A stretch of 64,000 bases of DNA from Carboxylicivirga linearis (GCF_018271995.1 NZ_JAGUCO010000001.1:682001-746000); one strand, 5' to 3'; positions 33,379 through 43,706 are shown, numbered from the stretch's first letter. Translations and numbers: made by a program. The notes: a model not told the origin generated them from the sequence alone.

Positions 33379-36300
33379 GTGTTAGTAATTTCGTTTTTAT
33401 TACTATTGTATCTAAATGTCTATATAACAGATAAATTGTTGGTTAAGAAGTTGAGAGTTATTGTTGATAAATATTTTGCTACTATTCGAATAAAATTGTT
33501 GATTTTATTGGGGTGTTTTTTCTTATCTGTGCAGGCGCAGGAAAGGAAATACAGCTTCGACAATATTTCAGTTAATGAGGGATTATCTCAAAATACAATA
33601 TTCTCGATTTTTAAAGATCACAGAGGTTTTATATGGTTCGGAACCAATGATGGGTTAAATCGCTATGATGGTCTAGAAGTGAATGTCTTCAGGGGTGCAG
33701 GAGTGAAGGGTAATAGTCTTTTAAATAGCACTATTACTGATATTGTTGAGGATGTTGAGCGTGATAGGATTTATATTGCTACGGCAGGAGGATTAAGTGT
33801 ATTTGATCCATCTAAAGAAACTTTCACCAATTATAAGGTTCAGCAAGACAGCAATTCTATTCTATCCGATTTTCTATATGACTTGGAAATTGATGATGAA
33901 GGAACCGTCTGGATGGCCAATTCATATGGCTTAAGTGCATTTCATCCTGATTCGGCAAAATTCACCAATTATCAAACTTATCAATGTGAAGATGGTGAAA
34001 TAAAAGATGCATCTCCTCTTTCGTTACTAGTTAGTTCTACAAATGAAATATGGCTGGGAACTTTTGGTCAGGGATTAATAAAGATTGGAAGGAAGAACCA
34101 TGGTCATCAACTTTTTTTAAATAAAGTATCTGAAGATAAAACTCTTGAAAGCAATATTATTAATTGTATTGTGGAGTTGGAAGAGAACTATCTGATGGTT
34201 GGAACTGATAATGGTTGTTTTAAAGTTTGTACACAAACAGGTGAATACGAACCGTCCATTGCCCAAGGACAATATATTACACAAATTATAAAAGGGGTTG
34301 ATGACGATTTTTGGATTGGAACCAAAGAAAATGGATTATTACATGTTGATAAAAACGGAAAGCAAGAAAAGTTTGTCAATAATAGATTTGATTCCTATTC
34401 AATCCCGGAAAACTATGTAACCTCTTTGTTTATTGATGACACCAATTTGCTTTGGATTGGAACTCATAATTCTGGGGTTGTTAAAATGCCGTTACAACCC
34501 AATTTCTTTCAACATTATTACAACGTACCCGATGAAAGTTCAGTTTATGGAAATGCAGTATTTGCTTTTGAACAAGATGTGCAGGGTAATGTATGGATTG
34601 GTACCTCTCAAGGTGTAACTAAATGGTATGTGAAGGAAAATCGATTTGAACATATCGATATTTTTAAGGATGGCAAAGATTATGCTATCTGGAGAATTTT
34701 GAGTGATCCTATTGGTATTGTATGGATTGGTTCCTCCAGTGGTTTAATAAAATATGATGTTGTACTTGATAAGGTGAAGCTGTATAATAATATTCCGGGA
34801 GACTCAACTTCATTGCCAAGTAATGATGTATTTGCTTTGGAGCGCGATGCTCAGGATCGTTTATGGGTAGGTACCAATTTTGGATTGTGCAGAATGGATG
34901 AAGAAAATGGTACATTTAAGGTGTATAAGCCGAGCAATAAAAAACATTCGATAAGTAGTGTCTCTATTTGGGATATAAAATGTGATTCTCAGGGTAGGCT
35001 TTGGATTGGAACAGAAGATGGATTGAATTTATACGATTATACTGCAGATCAATTTACTGTTATCAAGCATGAGGACGGTAATCCAAACTCAATTTTATCC
35101 AACCGCGTTAATACAATATCAGAAGGGCTGAATAATAAAATCTGGATAAGTACAGATAAGGGAGTCGATTGTATTGATGGAGATCTAAAGGTGTCAAAAC
35201 AATATACTGAAGATACTGGATTGCTTAATGGTTTTGTATATTCTGTATTTGAAAATGGAGAAAATTTATGGTTCTCAACAAACCGGGGAATCAGTAGGTT
35301 AAATATGACAACCGGTGAAATTTTAAATTTCGACAGTAGTGATGGTGTGCAGGATTATGAATTTAATCCGGCGGCGATTGAATTATTCGACGGAAGTTAT
35401 TTAATGGGTGGTATTAATGGGTTTAATAGGTTTCATCCTGATAGCTTGAAGCTTTCGAAATATGAACCACCAATATATTATACAGGACTGTATTTGTACG
35501 GTAAAGATGGTTCAATACGCGACGCCCGTGAAAGAGAGAATGTTTTTATTAGAACGTCTTTGATAACTGCATCAAGAATAAGACTGTCGCACGATGAGCG
35601 CTTCTTAACCTTAAAGTTTGCTTCGTTGGATTATAAAAATCCCCAAAAGATAGAGTATTACTATAGACTTAAGCCTAGCTTTCAAAACTGGATTCCATTA
35701 CAAAATGAAAGCCACTTGAGTTTTGTGGATCTAAGGCCGGGTAATTATCAGTTGGAAGTTCGTTCAACCAATTCTGACGGATATTTATGTGATAATATCA
35801 GACAAATAGAGATTGTAGTGACTCCTCCATTTTGGGAGACAGCTTGGTTTATTGCTTTGTTGTCCTTTTCAGTTTTGCTTAGTGTTTTCTTCCTGGTTAG
35901 GTATCGCATACATAAGGTGCGAAAAGAAAAGGAAATACTGGCGCAAACAGTAAAGGAAAAAACGCACGATCTTCAAATACAAAGCAGTATTGCTCATAAG
36001 CAGCGCGATGAAATTGCAAGGCAGAAAAAACAGCTCGAAGAGTTTGCTCAATCGTTAGAGGAAAAGGTACAGGAACGTACAGCCCAATTAGAGAAAGCGA
36101 AGTTGGCTGCAGAAGAATCAGATAGGTTAAAATCAGCATTTCTGTCAAATATGAGTCATGAGATTCGTACACCAATGAATGCAATTATCGGTTTCTCCGA
36201 TCTTTTGCTCGATGCCTCTCTTAATCCGAAAGAAAGACTTGACTATGCCGAAATGATAAAATCTAATGGTGATGAATTGTTGAATCTTCTAAACGATATT

Positions 36301-36810
36301 ATTGATATATCAATGATTGAATCTGAGCAGATTATTACCAAGGCATCAAGTTTTTCTGTGAATAGTGTAATAACAGAGGTGTTTTATTCTTTCCTTAATT
36401 CTAAGTATCTGGTTGATAAAGATGAACTCGAACTTAAATTAGATATTCCTGATACGGAATTAACAATACAAACGGACCCCTTTCGCTTAAAACAAGTTTT
36501 AAAAAACTTGGTTAATAATGCATTAAAGTTTACTTCTCATGGTCATGTTAAGCTTGGATATATTGTAATTGATGGTCATGTTCGGTTTTTTGTTGAGGAT
36601 ACAGGTATTGGAATTGATGAGGTACATCAGCGGATTATTTTCGAACGCTTTTTGAAAGTAAAAAATGATGTTAGTAATTTATATAGAGGCAATGGATTGG
36701 GCTTAACGATATCAAAAAATCTGGTTGAGTTGTTAGGCGGAACAATAGGACTTTCTTCCCAGGAAGGTATAGGTTCATGTTTCTATTTTCAGATTCCAAT
36801 TAAGAAATAA
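33379..36810 (+). CDS. Large periplasmic beta-propeller sensor histidine kinase
   Basis: Up to 1143 residues. A signal-peptide-like helix (ending FFLSVQAQ) precedes two seven-bladed propeller sensor domains, with repeats such as 'GFIWFGTNDGLNRYDG' and 'GRLWIGTEDGLNLYD'. A Y_Y_Y domain, a membrane helix (about 818-838), a coiled coil, HisKA with His927 (SNMSHEIRTP) and HATPase (N-box VNNALKF) follow. Unlike hybrid two-component systems of Bacteroidota it lacks fused receiver and AraC domains, so it needs a separate regulator not seen here. No ATG opens the frame: GTG 33379 or a later TTG must serve, so the true start is uncertain. Confidence 0.85.
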   Translation: MLVISFLLLLYLNVYITDKLLVKKLRVIVDKYFATIRIKLLILLGCFFLSVQAQERKYSFDNISVNEGLSQNTIFSIFKDHRGFIWFGTNDGLNRYDGLEVNVFRGAGVKGNSLLNSTITDIVEDVERDRIYIATAGGLSVFDPSKETFTNYKVQQDSNSILSDFLYDLEIDDEGTVWMANSYGLSAFHPDSAKFTNYQTYQCEDGEIKDASPLSLLVSSTNEIWLGTFGQGLIKIGRKNHGHQLFLNKVSEDKTLESNIINCIVELEENYLMVGTDNGCFKVCTQTGEYEPSIAQGQYITQIIKGVDDDFWIGTKENGLLHVDKNGKQEKFVNNRFDSYSIPENYVTSLFIDDTNLLWIGTHNSGVVKMPLQPNFFQHYYNVPDESSVYGNAVFAFEQDVQGNVWIGTSQGVTKWYVKENRFEHIDIFKDGKDYAIWRILSDPIGIVWIGSSSGLIKYDVVLDKVKLYNNIPGDSTSLPSNDVFALERDAQDRLWVGTNFGLCRMDEENGTFKVYKPSNKKHSISSVSIWDIKCDSQGRLWIGTEDGLNLYDYTADQFTVIKHEDGNPNSILSNRVNTISEGLNNKIWISTDKGVDCIDGDLKVSKQYTEDTGLLNGFVYSVFENGENLWFSTNRGISRLNMTTGEILNFDSSDGVQDYEFNPAAIELFDGSYLMGGINGFNRFHPDSLKLSKYEPPIYYTGLYLYGKDGSIRDARERENVFIRTSLITASRIRLSHDERFLTLKFASLDYKNPQKIEYYYRLKPSFQNWIPLQNESHLSFVDLRPGNYQLEVRSTNSDGYLCDNIRQIEIVVTPPFWETAWFIALLSFSVLLSVFFLVRYRIHKVRKEKEILAQTVKEKTHDLQIQSSIAHKQRDEIARQKKQLEEFAQSLEEKVQERTAQLEKAKLAAEESDRLKSAFLSNMSHEIRTPMNAIIGFSDLLLDASLNPKERLDYAEMIKSNGDELLNLLNDIIDISMIESEQIITKASSFSVNSVITEVFYSFLNSKYLVDKDELELKLDIPDTELTIQTDPFRLKQVLKNLVNNALKFTSHGHVKLGYIVIDGHVRFFVEDTGIGIDEVHQRIIFERFLKVKNDVSNLYRGNGLGLTISKNLVELLGGTIGLSSQEGIGSCFYFQIPIKK

Positions 36811-36813
36811 TCT

Positions 36814-37302
36814 TTATTCCAGATGAAGTTCTGTGCCGGTTTTTATTTCGCGCATTACAAATGAGCTTTGTACATTACCAACATTGTTTACCGAAGATAA
36901 TTTGTTATACACAAAGTGATGGTAAGTTTCCATATCCTCTGTTACTACCTTTAAGGTATAGTCGAACATTCCGGCAATGTGGTGGCATTCCAATACCTCA
37001 GGAAGCTCACTGATACTTTTTTCAAAGTCGCGGATTATATCGTGCGAATGTTCCTTTAACGAGACATTGCAAAAGGCTATTAACTCTTTACCCACTTTTT
37101 CCTTATTGATGATGGCAACGTATTTTTCAATCACACCGTTTCTTTCCAACCTCTTTATTCGTTCAAACACCGGTGTGATACTCAAATTGAGATGATGAGC
37201 CAGTTGCTTGGTCGTCATTTTTGCATCTTTCTGAAGAAGCATAATCAGTTTTTTGTCAGTAGCATCCAACTGTATAGCCGAATATTTTTCTTTTCTAATC
37301 AT
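36814..37302 (-). CDS. Lrp/AsnC family transcriptional regulator
   Basis: 162 residues. An N-terminal helix-turn-helix (about 12-65, 'LDATDKKLIMLLQKDAKMTT') and a C-terminal RAM ligand-binding domain ('VLECHHIAGMFDYTLKVV') are clear. Lrp-type proteins sense amino acids. It is transcribed away from the PLP enzyme at 37429, suggesting it controls that gene in response to sulfur amino acids; this is inference. Confidence 0.92.
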   Translation of the reverse strand: MIRKEKYSAIQLDATDKKLIMLLQKDAKMTTKQLAHHLNLSITPVFERIKRLERNGVIEKYVAIINKEKVGKELIAFCNVSLKEHSHDIIRDFEKSISELPEVLECHHIAGMFDYTLKVVTEDMETYHHFVYNKLSSVNNVGNVQSSFVMREIKTGTELHLE

Positions 37303-37428
37303 TTTATCGCAATTGCATAGAATAAATGACTAATATATAATTAATAAATAGAAATTAAAACTATATAAATGAATATAGATGGTATAATGAACTAGATATA
37401 GGTAACTTTGATAAAAAATAGTTCAGTT

Positions 37429-38706
37429 ATGAAAAAGCGAAAATTACAACCGGAAAGTTTGATGATGAGTCTTGGTTATAATGCTCATGAGCATCAGGGA
37501 GCTGCCAAATGCCCCATATATCAAACATCAACTTTTGTTTTTAATAGTTGCGAAGAGGGAAAGGACTTTTTTGAGCTGGCGTATGGATTGCGTGACAAAA
37601 AAGAAGGTGAAGAAATGGGTATGATCTATTCTCGTTTAGATCATCCAAATATGAATATTTTGGAAAAAAGACTGGCAGCCTGGGATGAAGCTGATGCTGG
37701 TGCTTTTTTTTCAAGCGGTATGGCAGCTATTTCAACCAGTATATTAACCTTTGTAAAACCAGGTGATGTATTGTTGTTTTCTTCACCCGTATATGGAGGC
37801 ACAGACCATTTTATACACCATGTTTTACCTCAATTTAATATAGGAGTTGTTGGTTTTGTGAAAGGAGAAAAAGAAGAAACTATCATTGAGAGGGTTGAAA
37901 AGTCATATCCGGGTCGTCGACCTTCTATGATCTATGTTGAAACGCCAGGTAATCCAACTAATTCAATTATTGATATAGAAATGACTTCGCGAATAGCAAA
38001 GTATTTCAGTACTAAAGATAGCAAATGTGTTTTGGCGGTAGATAACACCTTTCTTGGTCCCGTATTTCAGCATCCATTGCAATTTGGAGCTGATTTAGTT
38101 ATATATTCAGCCACTAAGTTTATAGGCGGGCACAGTGATGTGGTTGCCGGTGCCTGCACAGGTTCAGATCAACTGATTAGCCAGATTAAGGGGATGCGTA
38201 CTTTTTTCGGAAGTCAGTTGGATCCGAACTCCAGTTGGTTACTGCAACGTAGCCTTGAAACAGTGAAAGTGAGGATGGAAGCTCAGGCTAAAAGTGCACA
38301 AATAATTGCAAAATATTTAAAGAACCATCCATTGGTGGAAAAAATACACTATCTTGGCTATCTGGAAAATGATTCTGAATTGAAGGAAATCTTCGATAGA
38401 CAGTGCCTTTCAACTGGTTCGATGATTGCTTTTGAAATTACTGGCGGCGAGAAAGAGGCGTTTTTGTTTCTGAATAACTTGAAATTATTTAAATTAGCAG
38501 TCAGTTTAGGATCCACCGAAAGCTTGGCAGAGCATCCTGCTACAATGACGCACGTAGACGTATCACCGGAAGACAGGGTGAAGTTAGGTATTTCACCATC
38601 ACTGGTCAGACTTAGTATAGGACTGGAAAATCCACAGGATTTGATAGATCAAATAGAAAACGCCTTCGAAGTGGTTAAGAAGGCGAATAGTTCGGCCGTT
38701 TGTTAA
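37429..38706 (+). CDS. Cys/Met-metabolism PLP-dependent enzyme (methionine gamma-lyase / cystathionine synthase family)
   Basis: 425 residues from ATG 37429; an upstream TTG at 37408 is rejected because a promoter-like TAACTTTG box (37403-37410) covers it. PLP residues are visible: the Schiff-base lysine in SATKFIGGHSD, 'SSGMAAIST' for phosphate binding and 'VDNTFLGP' for the pyridine-ring Asp. The enzyme acts on cystathionine, methionine or related sulfur amino acids. The exact reaction cannot be fixed, but 'LGSTESLAEHPATMTH' near the C-terminus is typical of gamma-lyase/synthase members. Confidence 0.88.
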   Translation: MKKRKLQPESLMMSLGYNAHEHQGAAKCPIYQTSTFVFNSCEEGKDFFELAYGLRDKKEGEEMGMIYSRLDHPNMNILEKRLAAWDEADAGAFFSSGMAAISTSILTFVKPGDVLLFSSPVYGGTDHFIHHVLPQFNIGVVGFVKGEKEETIIERVEKSYPGRRPSMIYVETPGNPTNSIIDIEMTSRIAKYFSTKDSKCVLAVDNTFLGPVFQHPLQFGADLVIYSATKFIGGHSDVVAGACTGSDQLISQIKGMRTFFGSQLDPNSSWLLQRSLETVKVRMEAQAKSAQIIAKYLKNHPLVEKIHYLGYLENDSELKEIFDRQCLSTGSMIAFEITGGEKEAFLFLNNLKLFKLAVSLGSTESLAEHPATMTHVDVSPEDRVKLGISPSLVRLSIGLENPQDLIDQIENAFEVVKKANSSAVC

Positions 38707-38745
38707 AAATGGCTTGAATTTGGTTTTTATGGTTAATGTTTTGCT

Positions 38746-38768
38746 AAACCCCGCTGCGGCGGGGTTTT
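38746..38768 (+). terminator. Rho-independent terminator
   Basis: AAACCCCGC and GCGGGGTTT form a 9-bp stem around a four-base loop, followed by T's. It ends the PLP enzyme gene. Confidence 0.92.
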
Positions 38769-38843
38769 TGCAATAAATAGCAAACTTCTTTTAAAAAAAT
38801 ATCTCAAAACTTTTACTTAGTATTATTTAAATTGTTAAAATTG

Positions 38844-38872
38844 TAGTCTCAAAAAGTAAACTAAGTAGACTA
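38844..38872 (+). promoter_or_regulatory. Candidate TetR autoregulatory operator
   Basis: AGTAAACTA (38855-38863) is followed directly by AGTAGACTA (38864-38872), and TAGTCT at 38844 is inverted to the last AGACTA. The same AGTAAACTA half-site forms the inverted repeat at 39496-39525. It ends 13 bp before the tetR start codon. Confidence 0.55.
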
Positions 38873-38885
38873 AAATAGTATACAA

Positions 38886-39455
38886 ATGGCTAAAGTTGGT
38901 GATTTAGATATAGAAAACCGTGTTTTTGAAACAACAAAGGAGCTGTTGATCAATCATGGTGTGAAGGGTTGGAATATGGACGAGCTTTCAGATGCTGTTG
39001 GTGTATCAAAGCGTACTTTGTATAAAATAATTGGCAATAAAGAGGACCTTTTATTTAAGGTTACTGAGAAAAACATTACCAGTGATATTAAGGAGAAAAC
39101 TGATTTTTTACATGGTGATTCTCCTTATCCCGAACGTTTAAATGGCTTTTGTGAATTTATCACCCGAGGGTTTGATGAGTTTGTTCTGTTAAATGCCAAT
39201 CATATAGTGAAGGAATATCCGCGAATTGGCTGCGTTGTTGAGAAAGAAAAAGAAAAACTAAATCAGTCTTTTGCTACCTTTTTTACTCTTGGTCAGGAGC
39301 AAGGCTATATTAATAAGGATTTGGATGTTAATATGGTAGCTGTTTTTATACAAAGTGTAATAACCTATAATATCAGCTTTTGTAAATCCTCTATCGAATT
39401 TAAAAACAAGGCTTTCCCCGAGTTAGAAATCATTATTAAAGGTATTCAGGTTTAA
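38886..39455 (+). CDS. TetR family repressor of the RND efflux operon
   Basis: 189 residues. The N-terminal TetR helix-turn-helix (about 10-58) is seen in 'WNMDELSDAVGVSKRTLYKI', and the remainder is a helical ligand-binding domain. It precedes the efflux genes on the same strand. AGTAAACTA-type operators occur before both this gene and the adaptor gene, which suggests autorepression and control of the pump. The inducer is unknown. Confidence 0.9.
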   Translation: MAKVGDLDIENRVFETTKELLINHGVKGWNMDELSDAVGVSKRTLYKIIGNKEDLLFKVTEKNITSDIKEKTDFLHGDSPYPERLNGFCEFITRGFDEFVLLNANHIVKEYPRIGCVVEKEKEKLNQSFATFFTLGQEQGYINKDLDVNMVAVFIQSVITYNISFCKSSIEFKNKAFPELEIIIKGIQV

Positions 39456-39495
39456 AAATCACTCATTGGCAGAATGCCATTTTTTTATGATTAAA

Positions 39496-39525
39496 AGTAA
39501 ACTAAATATTCAAAAGTAGTTTACT
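39496..39525 (+). promoter_or_regulatory. Candidate TetR operator before the RND operon
   Basis: AGTAAACTA (39496-39504) and TAGTTTACT (39517-39525) form a perfect 9-bp inverted repeat with a 12-bp spacer, 51 bp before the adaptor start. Confidence 0.65.
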
Positions 39526-39576
39526 GTGTATAGTGTCGACAATTTATTAATTACATACATTTATTAATTCAATTCA

Positions 39577-40644
39577 ATGAAGAAGATTAGTTTGATGTTA
39601 ATTCTGGCCAGTTTTTTATGGGCAGGATGTTCGCATTCAAAAAAAGTAGAAGAGAAAATCAGGAGTGTTAAAGTGGCGCAGGTAGTGTCGTTGAACGAAA
39701 GCAGCAATAAGCTTACTTTACCTGCCACTTTAAATGAAAGAAGAGGTGTTGATCTTGCTTTTCGGGTGGGAGGTCCTTTGGTAACTCTTAATAATATTGT
39801 AGGAGCTTATGTGAAGAAAGGAGATGTTGTGGCATCAATCGATCAGCGCGATTTTAGTGTTGGATTGGATAAAGCAGAATCGAATTACAAACTTTCGAAA
39901 AAAGAATATGAGCGCTACAAAGAACTATTAAAGCGCAAAAGTGTGTCGCAAAGTATGTTTGATCAAATGGAGGCTCGTTATATTCTGGCTAAAGGAAATT
40001 ACGAGGATGCAAAACATGCATTTGAGGATACTCAATTAAGAGCTCCTTATTCGGGATATATTGATCGTGTTTATGTTGAGAATTTTCAGAAAGTGGTTCC
40101 TGGTCAGCCTATTATTTCTTTTATCGATTTATCGAGTTATAAAGTTACTGCCTGGATTTCGGCTGATGATGTGGCTAAAATTGGAGATGATACGCGCTTT
40201 GTTTGTAAAGTTAAAGAAGCAGACAATACGCTAAGTTTTGATGCCAAATTTCTGGAATTAGGTTCTAAATCAGGTTTTACAAAGCAATCGTACCCTATTT
40301 CGGTGGTTATCGAAAATACCAATGGACTAAAGTTAAGAGCTGGAACATCCATGCTATTGGAGTTGTATAACAAAGGTGAAAATGAAGGGAATACTAATGT
40401 TATCCCTGTAACATCTTTATTTACCCATGCTGGTAATACTTGTGTTTGGGTATTAAAAAATCAAAAAGTAGAACTTCGTAATATCCACGTTAATCGTGTA
40501 CTGTCTGATAGCGAGGCAGTCGTAAATAAAGGTTTAAGTGAAGGTGAGGTAATTGTAAGTGCCGGTGCCAATTATTTGCAGCAAGGTGAGGAAGTAAAAG
40601 TTTATAAAGGCTTTTCAAAAACGAATAAAGGACGTCAACTCTAG
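39577..40644 (+). CDS. RND efflux periplasmic adaptor lipoprotein
   Basis: 355 residues. The N-terminus MKKISLMLILASFLWAGC has a lipobox with Cys18, so it is a lipid-anchored adaptor like AcrA. A short coiled coil (about 90-145) lies between lipoyl halves ('GAYVKKGDVVASID' and 'LRAPYSGYIDRVYVE'). It joins the RND pump to the TolC-type channel encoded in the same operon; the pump gene starts 9 bp later. Confidence 0.92.
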   Translation: MKKISLMLILASFLWAGCSHSKKVEEKIRSVKVAQVVSLNESSNKLTLPATLNERRGVDLAFRVGGPLVTLNNIVGAYVKKGDVVASIDQRDFSVGLDKAESNYKLSKKEYERYKELLKRKSVSQSMFDQMEARYILAKGNYEDAKHAFEDTQLRAPYSGYIDRVYVENFQKVVPGQPIISFIDLSSYKVTAWISADDVAKIGDDTRFVCKVKEADNTLSFDAKFLELGSKSGFTKQSYPISVVIENTNGLKLRAGTSMLLELYNKGENEGNTNVIPVTSLFTHAGNTCVWVLKNQKVELRNIHVNRVLSDSEAVVNKGLSEGEVIVSAGANYLQQGEEVKVYKGFSKTNKGRQL

Positions 40645-40653
40645 AAAAATACT

Positions 40654-43600
40654 ATGAATTTAGCGGAATATACACTAAAGAATAGGGTGTTTGTATACTT
40701 TATTCTGGCATTGGTGTTGATCGGTGGTGTTGTTTCTTACTTTAAAGTAGGTAAGTTAGAAGATGCCGAGTTCACCATTAAAACAGCATTGGTTGTTACC
40801 CGGTATCCGGGAGCATCGCAATACGAAGTAGAGCAGGAAGTAACAGAGAAACTCGAACGCGCTGCTCAACAAATGGATAATATCGATGAGATTTACTCTA
40901 GCTCTTATGCTGGTTTGTCCATCATTCAATTGGATTTAAAAGAATCCATGCGGGCTAATCAAATGCCTCAGGAATGGGATATTTTACGTAAGAAAATTAA
41001 TGATGCACGCGGCGAATTGCCAATGGGAGCCCAAGCTCCAATGGTTATCGACGATTTTGGCGATGTTTATGGAATGTTCTATGCCTTAACAGGCGATGGT
41101 TATTCGCAGGATGAACTAAATGATTATGCCCGATTTATCAAACGTGAGTTATTAACCGTTAATCAGATTGGTAAAATCATTTTGTTTGGTGATAGAATGG
41201 AATGTGTGGATTTGATTATTAACCACGAGAAACTATCTGAATTAGGCATAAACCCTGGAGTTATTATTCAGGCTATTAATAATCAGTCAACCGTTGCTAC
41301 AAGTGGAACGATCCAGTTAGATGCACTTAATATACGTGTAGCAGGTAATACCGCTTTTCAAAGCATTGATGATATAAAAAATACAATCGTTCAGGTAGGT
41401 GATGTACAGTTCTATGTGAAGGATTTAGTGGAGGTTAATAAATCTTACATCGAACCTGTTCAAAGCATGCAGCGATTCAATAATCAGCAGTCTGTGGGTA
41501 TTGGAATTTCTACCATTAACGGTGGAAATGTGCTGGAAATGGCTGAAGATATTAATGCAAAATTAGAGTTGGTTGAAGAGCAGCTTCCGGTTGGGTTGGA
41601 GCTTCATACTATTTATGATCAGGCACGTGAGGTTGAAAATGCAAACAATGTATTCATTGTAAATCTAATAGAATCCATTGCTATTGTAATTATTATTCTA
41701 TTGGTATCAATGGGATTACGATCTGGTATTCTTATCAGTAGTGGATTGCTATTTGCCATTTTAGGAACCTTGGTGGCAATGAAGGCTTTCAATATTTCTT
41801 TACACCGAACTTCTTTATCAGCCATTATTATTGCAATGGGAATGTTGGTTGATAATGCTATTGTGGTAACCGATGGTATTTTGGTGGCTTTGCAACGAGG
41901 GTTAAATCTTCGAAAGTCTATTGTTAATGTGGGTAAAACAACTGCCTGGCCGTTGCTGGGAGCAACATTTATTGCTATCCTGGCATTCTTGCCTGTGTTT
42001 CTAGCACCTAATAGTGCCGGAGAAATTAATGAGGATTTATTTAAAGTGCTGGCCATTTCGTTAGGTTTGAGTTGGATATTTGCAATGTCGCAAACTCCGT
42101 TAGTTTGTGAGCGATTTCTAAAACCAGGTAAGGAAGTAACCAACCCATACGGAGGAAAAGGGTATCGCATTTTTAAAAATGTGTTGGAAACAATTCTGAA
42201 GTATCGTAAACTATCGTTGGGCGCATTGATGTTGATGTTGGTGATTTCAATAGTTGCTTTCGGATTTACTAAAAAGGCATTTTTTATGCCATTGGAAAAA
42301 AACTATACTTTGGTTGATTATTGGTTGCCCGAAGGAAGTAATCTTTATAAAGTATCTGAAGATCTGTCAGAAATTGAAACCTATTTATTGGATAGTGTTC
42401 CTCAGGTAAAAAATGTGAGCACAAGTATTGGTCAAACGCCACCACGATATATGCTGAGTGCACAAACTCAGAACTACAATTCAGGTTTTGGACAGTTAAT
42501 GATTGAAACACATGAATTGGATGAGGTTGCTGAAGTTAATGATATCGTCCAAAATACCATAGCACAAAAGTATCCAAATGCTCGCTTACGTATTAAAGGA
42601 TACATTGGTGGCCCTCCTATTGAGTACAAAGTGGAAGCTCGTTTTATTGGTCCTGATCCTGCTGTGTTAAGGGATCTAGCCGATCAGGCAGAAAAGATTT
42701 TTCATGAAGAACCCATGTGTGGAGATGTTACAAACGATTGGCGTAACGAAGTTTTGGTTTGGGAGCCTCAATATGCCGAAGCTAAAGCTGCACGTGCCGG
42801 AATTACCCGTTCTGATTTAGGTGGAGCTATTTTAAGTGCAACATCAGCCGGATTGCCAATTGGTTTGTATCGCGATAATGATGTAATGCGTCCGATTGTT
42901 CTAAAAACAGATGAATCGGCTCAAAACAACTTAGAAAGAATTGCCAATTCAATGGTTTGGGGCCGTAATAGCAATGAGCCGGTTCCTTTAAAAGACGTAG
43001 TTGATCATCCTATTAAAGTCAATTTTGAAAATAGCGTTATTCAGCGTTACAACCGACAAAGAGCCATTACAGTACAGTGTGATCCATTGGATCCGGAAGT
43101 GAGTGGAAGTACTCTTATGTCAAAGGTTGGAGCTAAGATCGAAGCCATTCCTTTACCGGCAGGCTATTCTTTCATGTGGGATGGCGAGTATAAACCTTCG
43201 ATGGAAGCCAATGAGGCCACTGGTACATATATGCCTGTTGCTATGTTATTAATTGTGCTTATTGTGGTGATGTTGTTTAATAGTATTCGCCAGTCGTTGA
43301 TTGTAATGGCTATTATTCCACTTTCAATTATAGGTGTTTCAGCCGGCTTGTTTTTAACAGGTAAAGCCTTTGGATTTATGGCTATTACCGGATTTTTAGG
43401 ATTGATTGGTATGGTTCTGAAAAATGCCATTGTAATGATGGATGAAATCAACCTTAATCTGAATAAAGAAAATAGCAGACCGTACGATGCAGTGGTAGAT
43501 GCTGCTATTAGTCGTATGCGTCCAGTGCTGTTGGCAGCGTTGACTACCATCTTTGGTATGTTTCCGCTTATAACCGATGCAATGTATGGATCAATGGCAG

Positions 43601-43701
43601 TAACCATCATTTTTGGTCTTCTGTTCGCCACATTCCTTACATTATTGGTATTGCCACTGTTGTATGTATTGTTTTATAAAATCAAACCTGAAAACAATTA
43701 A
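40654..43701 (+). CDS. RND family multidrug efflux transporter (AcrB-like)
   Basis: 1015 residues with the RND layout of twelve helices and two large periplasmic loops. In helix 4 the proton-relay pair reads Asp400-Asn401 (GMLVDNAIVV) where AcrB has Asp-Asp, a variant seen in other RND pumps. Lys923 in GMVLKNAIVMMDE corresponds to the essential AcrB lysine in helix 10. It probably exports small amphipathic compounds using proton or ion flow. The next gene begins 5 bp after its stop. Confidence 0.95.
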   Translation: MNLAEYTLKNRVFVYFILALVLIGGVVSYFKVGKLEDAEFTIKTALVVTRYPGASQYEVEQEVTEKLERAAQQMDNIDEIYSSSYAGLSIIQLDLKESMRANQMPQEWDILRKKINDARGELPMGAQAPMVIDDFGDVYGMFYALTGDGYSQDELNDYARFIKRELLTVNQIGKIILFGDRMECVDLIINHEKLSELGINPGVIIQAINNQSTVATSGTIQLDALNIRVAGNTAFQSIDDIKNTIVQVGDVQFYVKDLVEVNKSYIEPVQSMQRFNNQQSVGIGISTINGGNVLEMAEDINAKLELVEEQLPVGLELHTIYDQAREVENANNVFIVNLIESIAIVIIILLVSMGLRSGILISSGLLFAILGTLVAMKAFNISLHRTSLSAIIIAMGMLVDNAIVVTDGILVALQRGLNLRKSIVNVGKTTAWPLLGATFIAILAFLPVFLAPNSAGEINEDLFKVLAISLGLSWIFAMSQTPLVCERFLKPGKEVTNPYGGKGYRIFKNVLETILKYRKLSLGALMLMLVISIVAFGFTKKAFFMPLEKNYTLVDYWLPEGSNLYKVSEDLSEIETYLLDSVPQVKNVSTSIGQTPPRYMLSAQTQNYNSGFGQLMIETHELDEVAEVNDIVQNTIAQKYPNARLRIKGYIGGPPIEYKVEARFIGPDPAVLRDLADQAEKIFHEEPMCGDVTNDWRNEVLVWEPQYAEAKAARAGITRSDLGGAILSATSAGLPIGLYRDNDVMRPIVLKTDESAQNNLERIANSMVWGRNSNEPVPLKDVVDHPIKVNFENSVIQRYNRQRAITVQCDPLDPEVSGSTLMSKVGAKIEAIPLPAGYSFMWDGEYKPSMEANEATGTYMPVAMLLIVLIVVMLFNSIRQSLIVMAIIPLSIIGVSAGLFLTGKAFGFMAITGFLGLIGMVLKNAIVMMDEINLNLNKENSRPYDAVVDAAISRMRPVLLAALTTIFGMFPLITDAMYGSMAVTIIFGLLFATFLTLLVLPLLYVLFYKIKPENN

Positions 43702-43706
43702 TAGTC

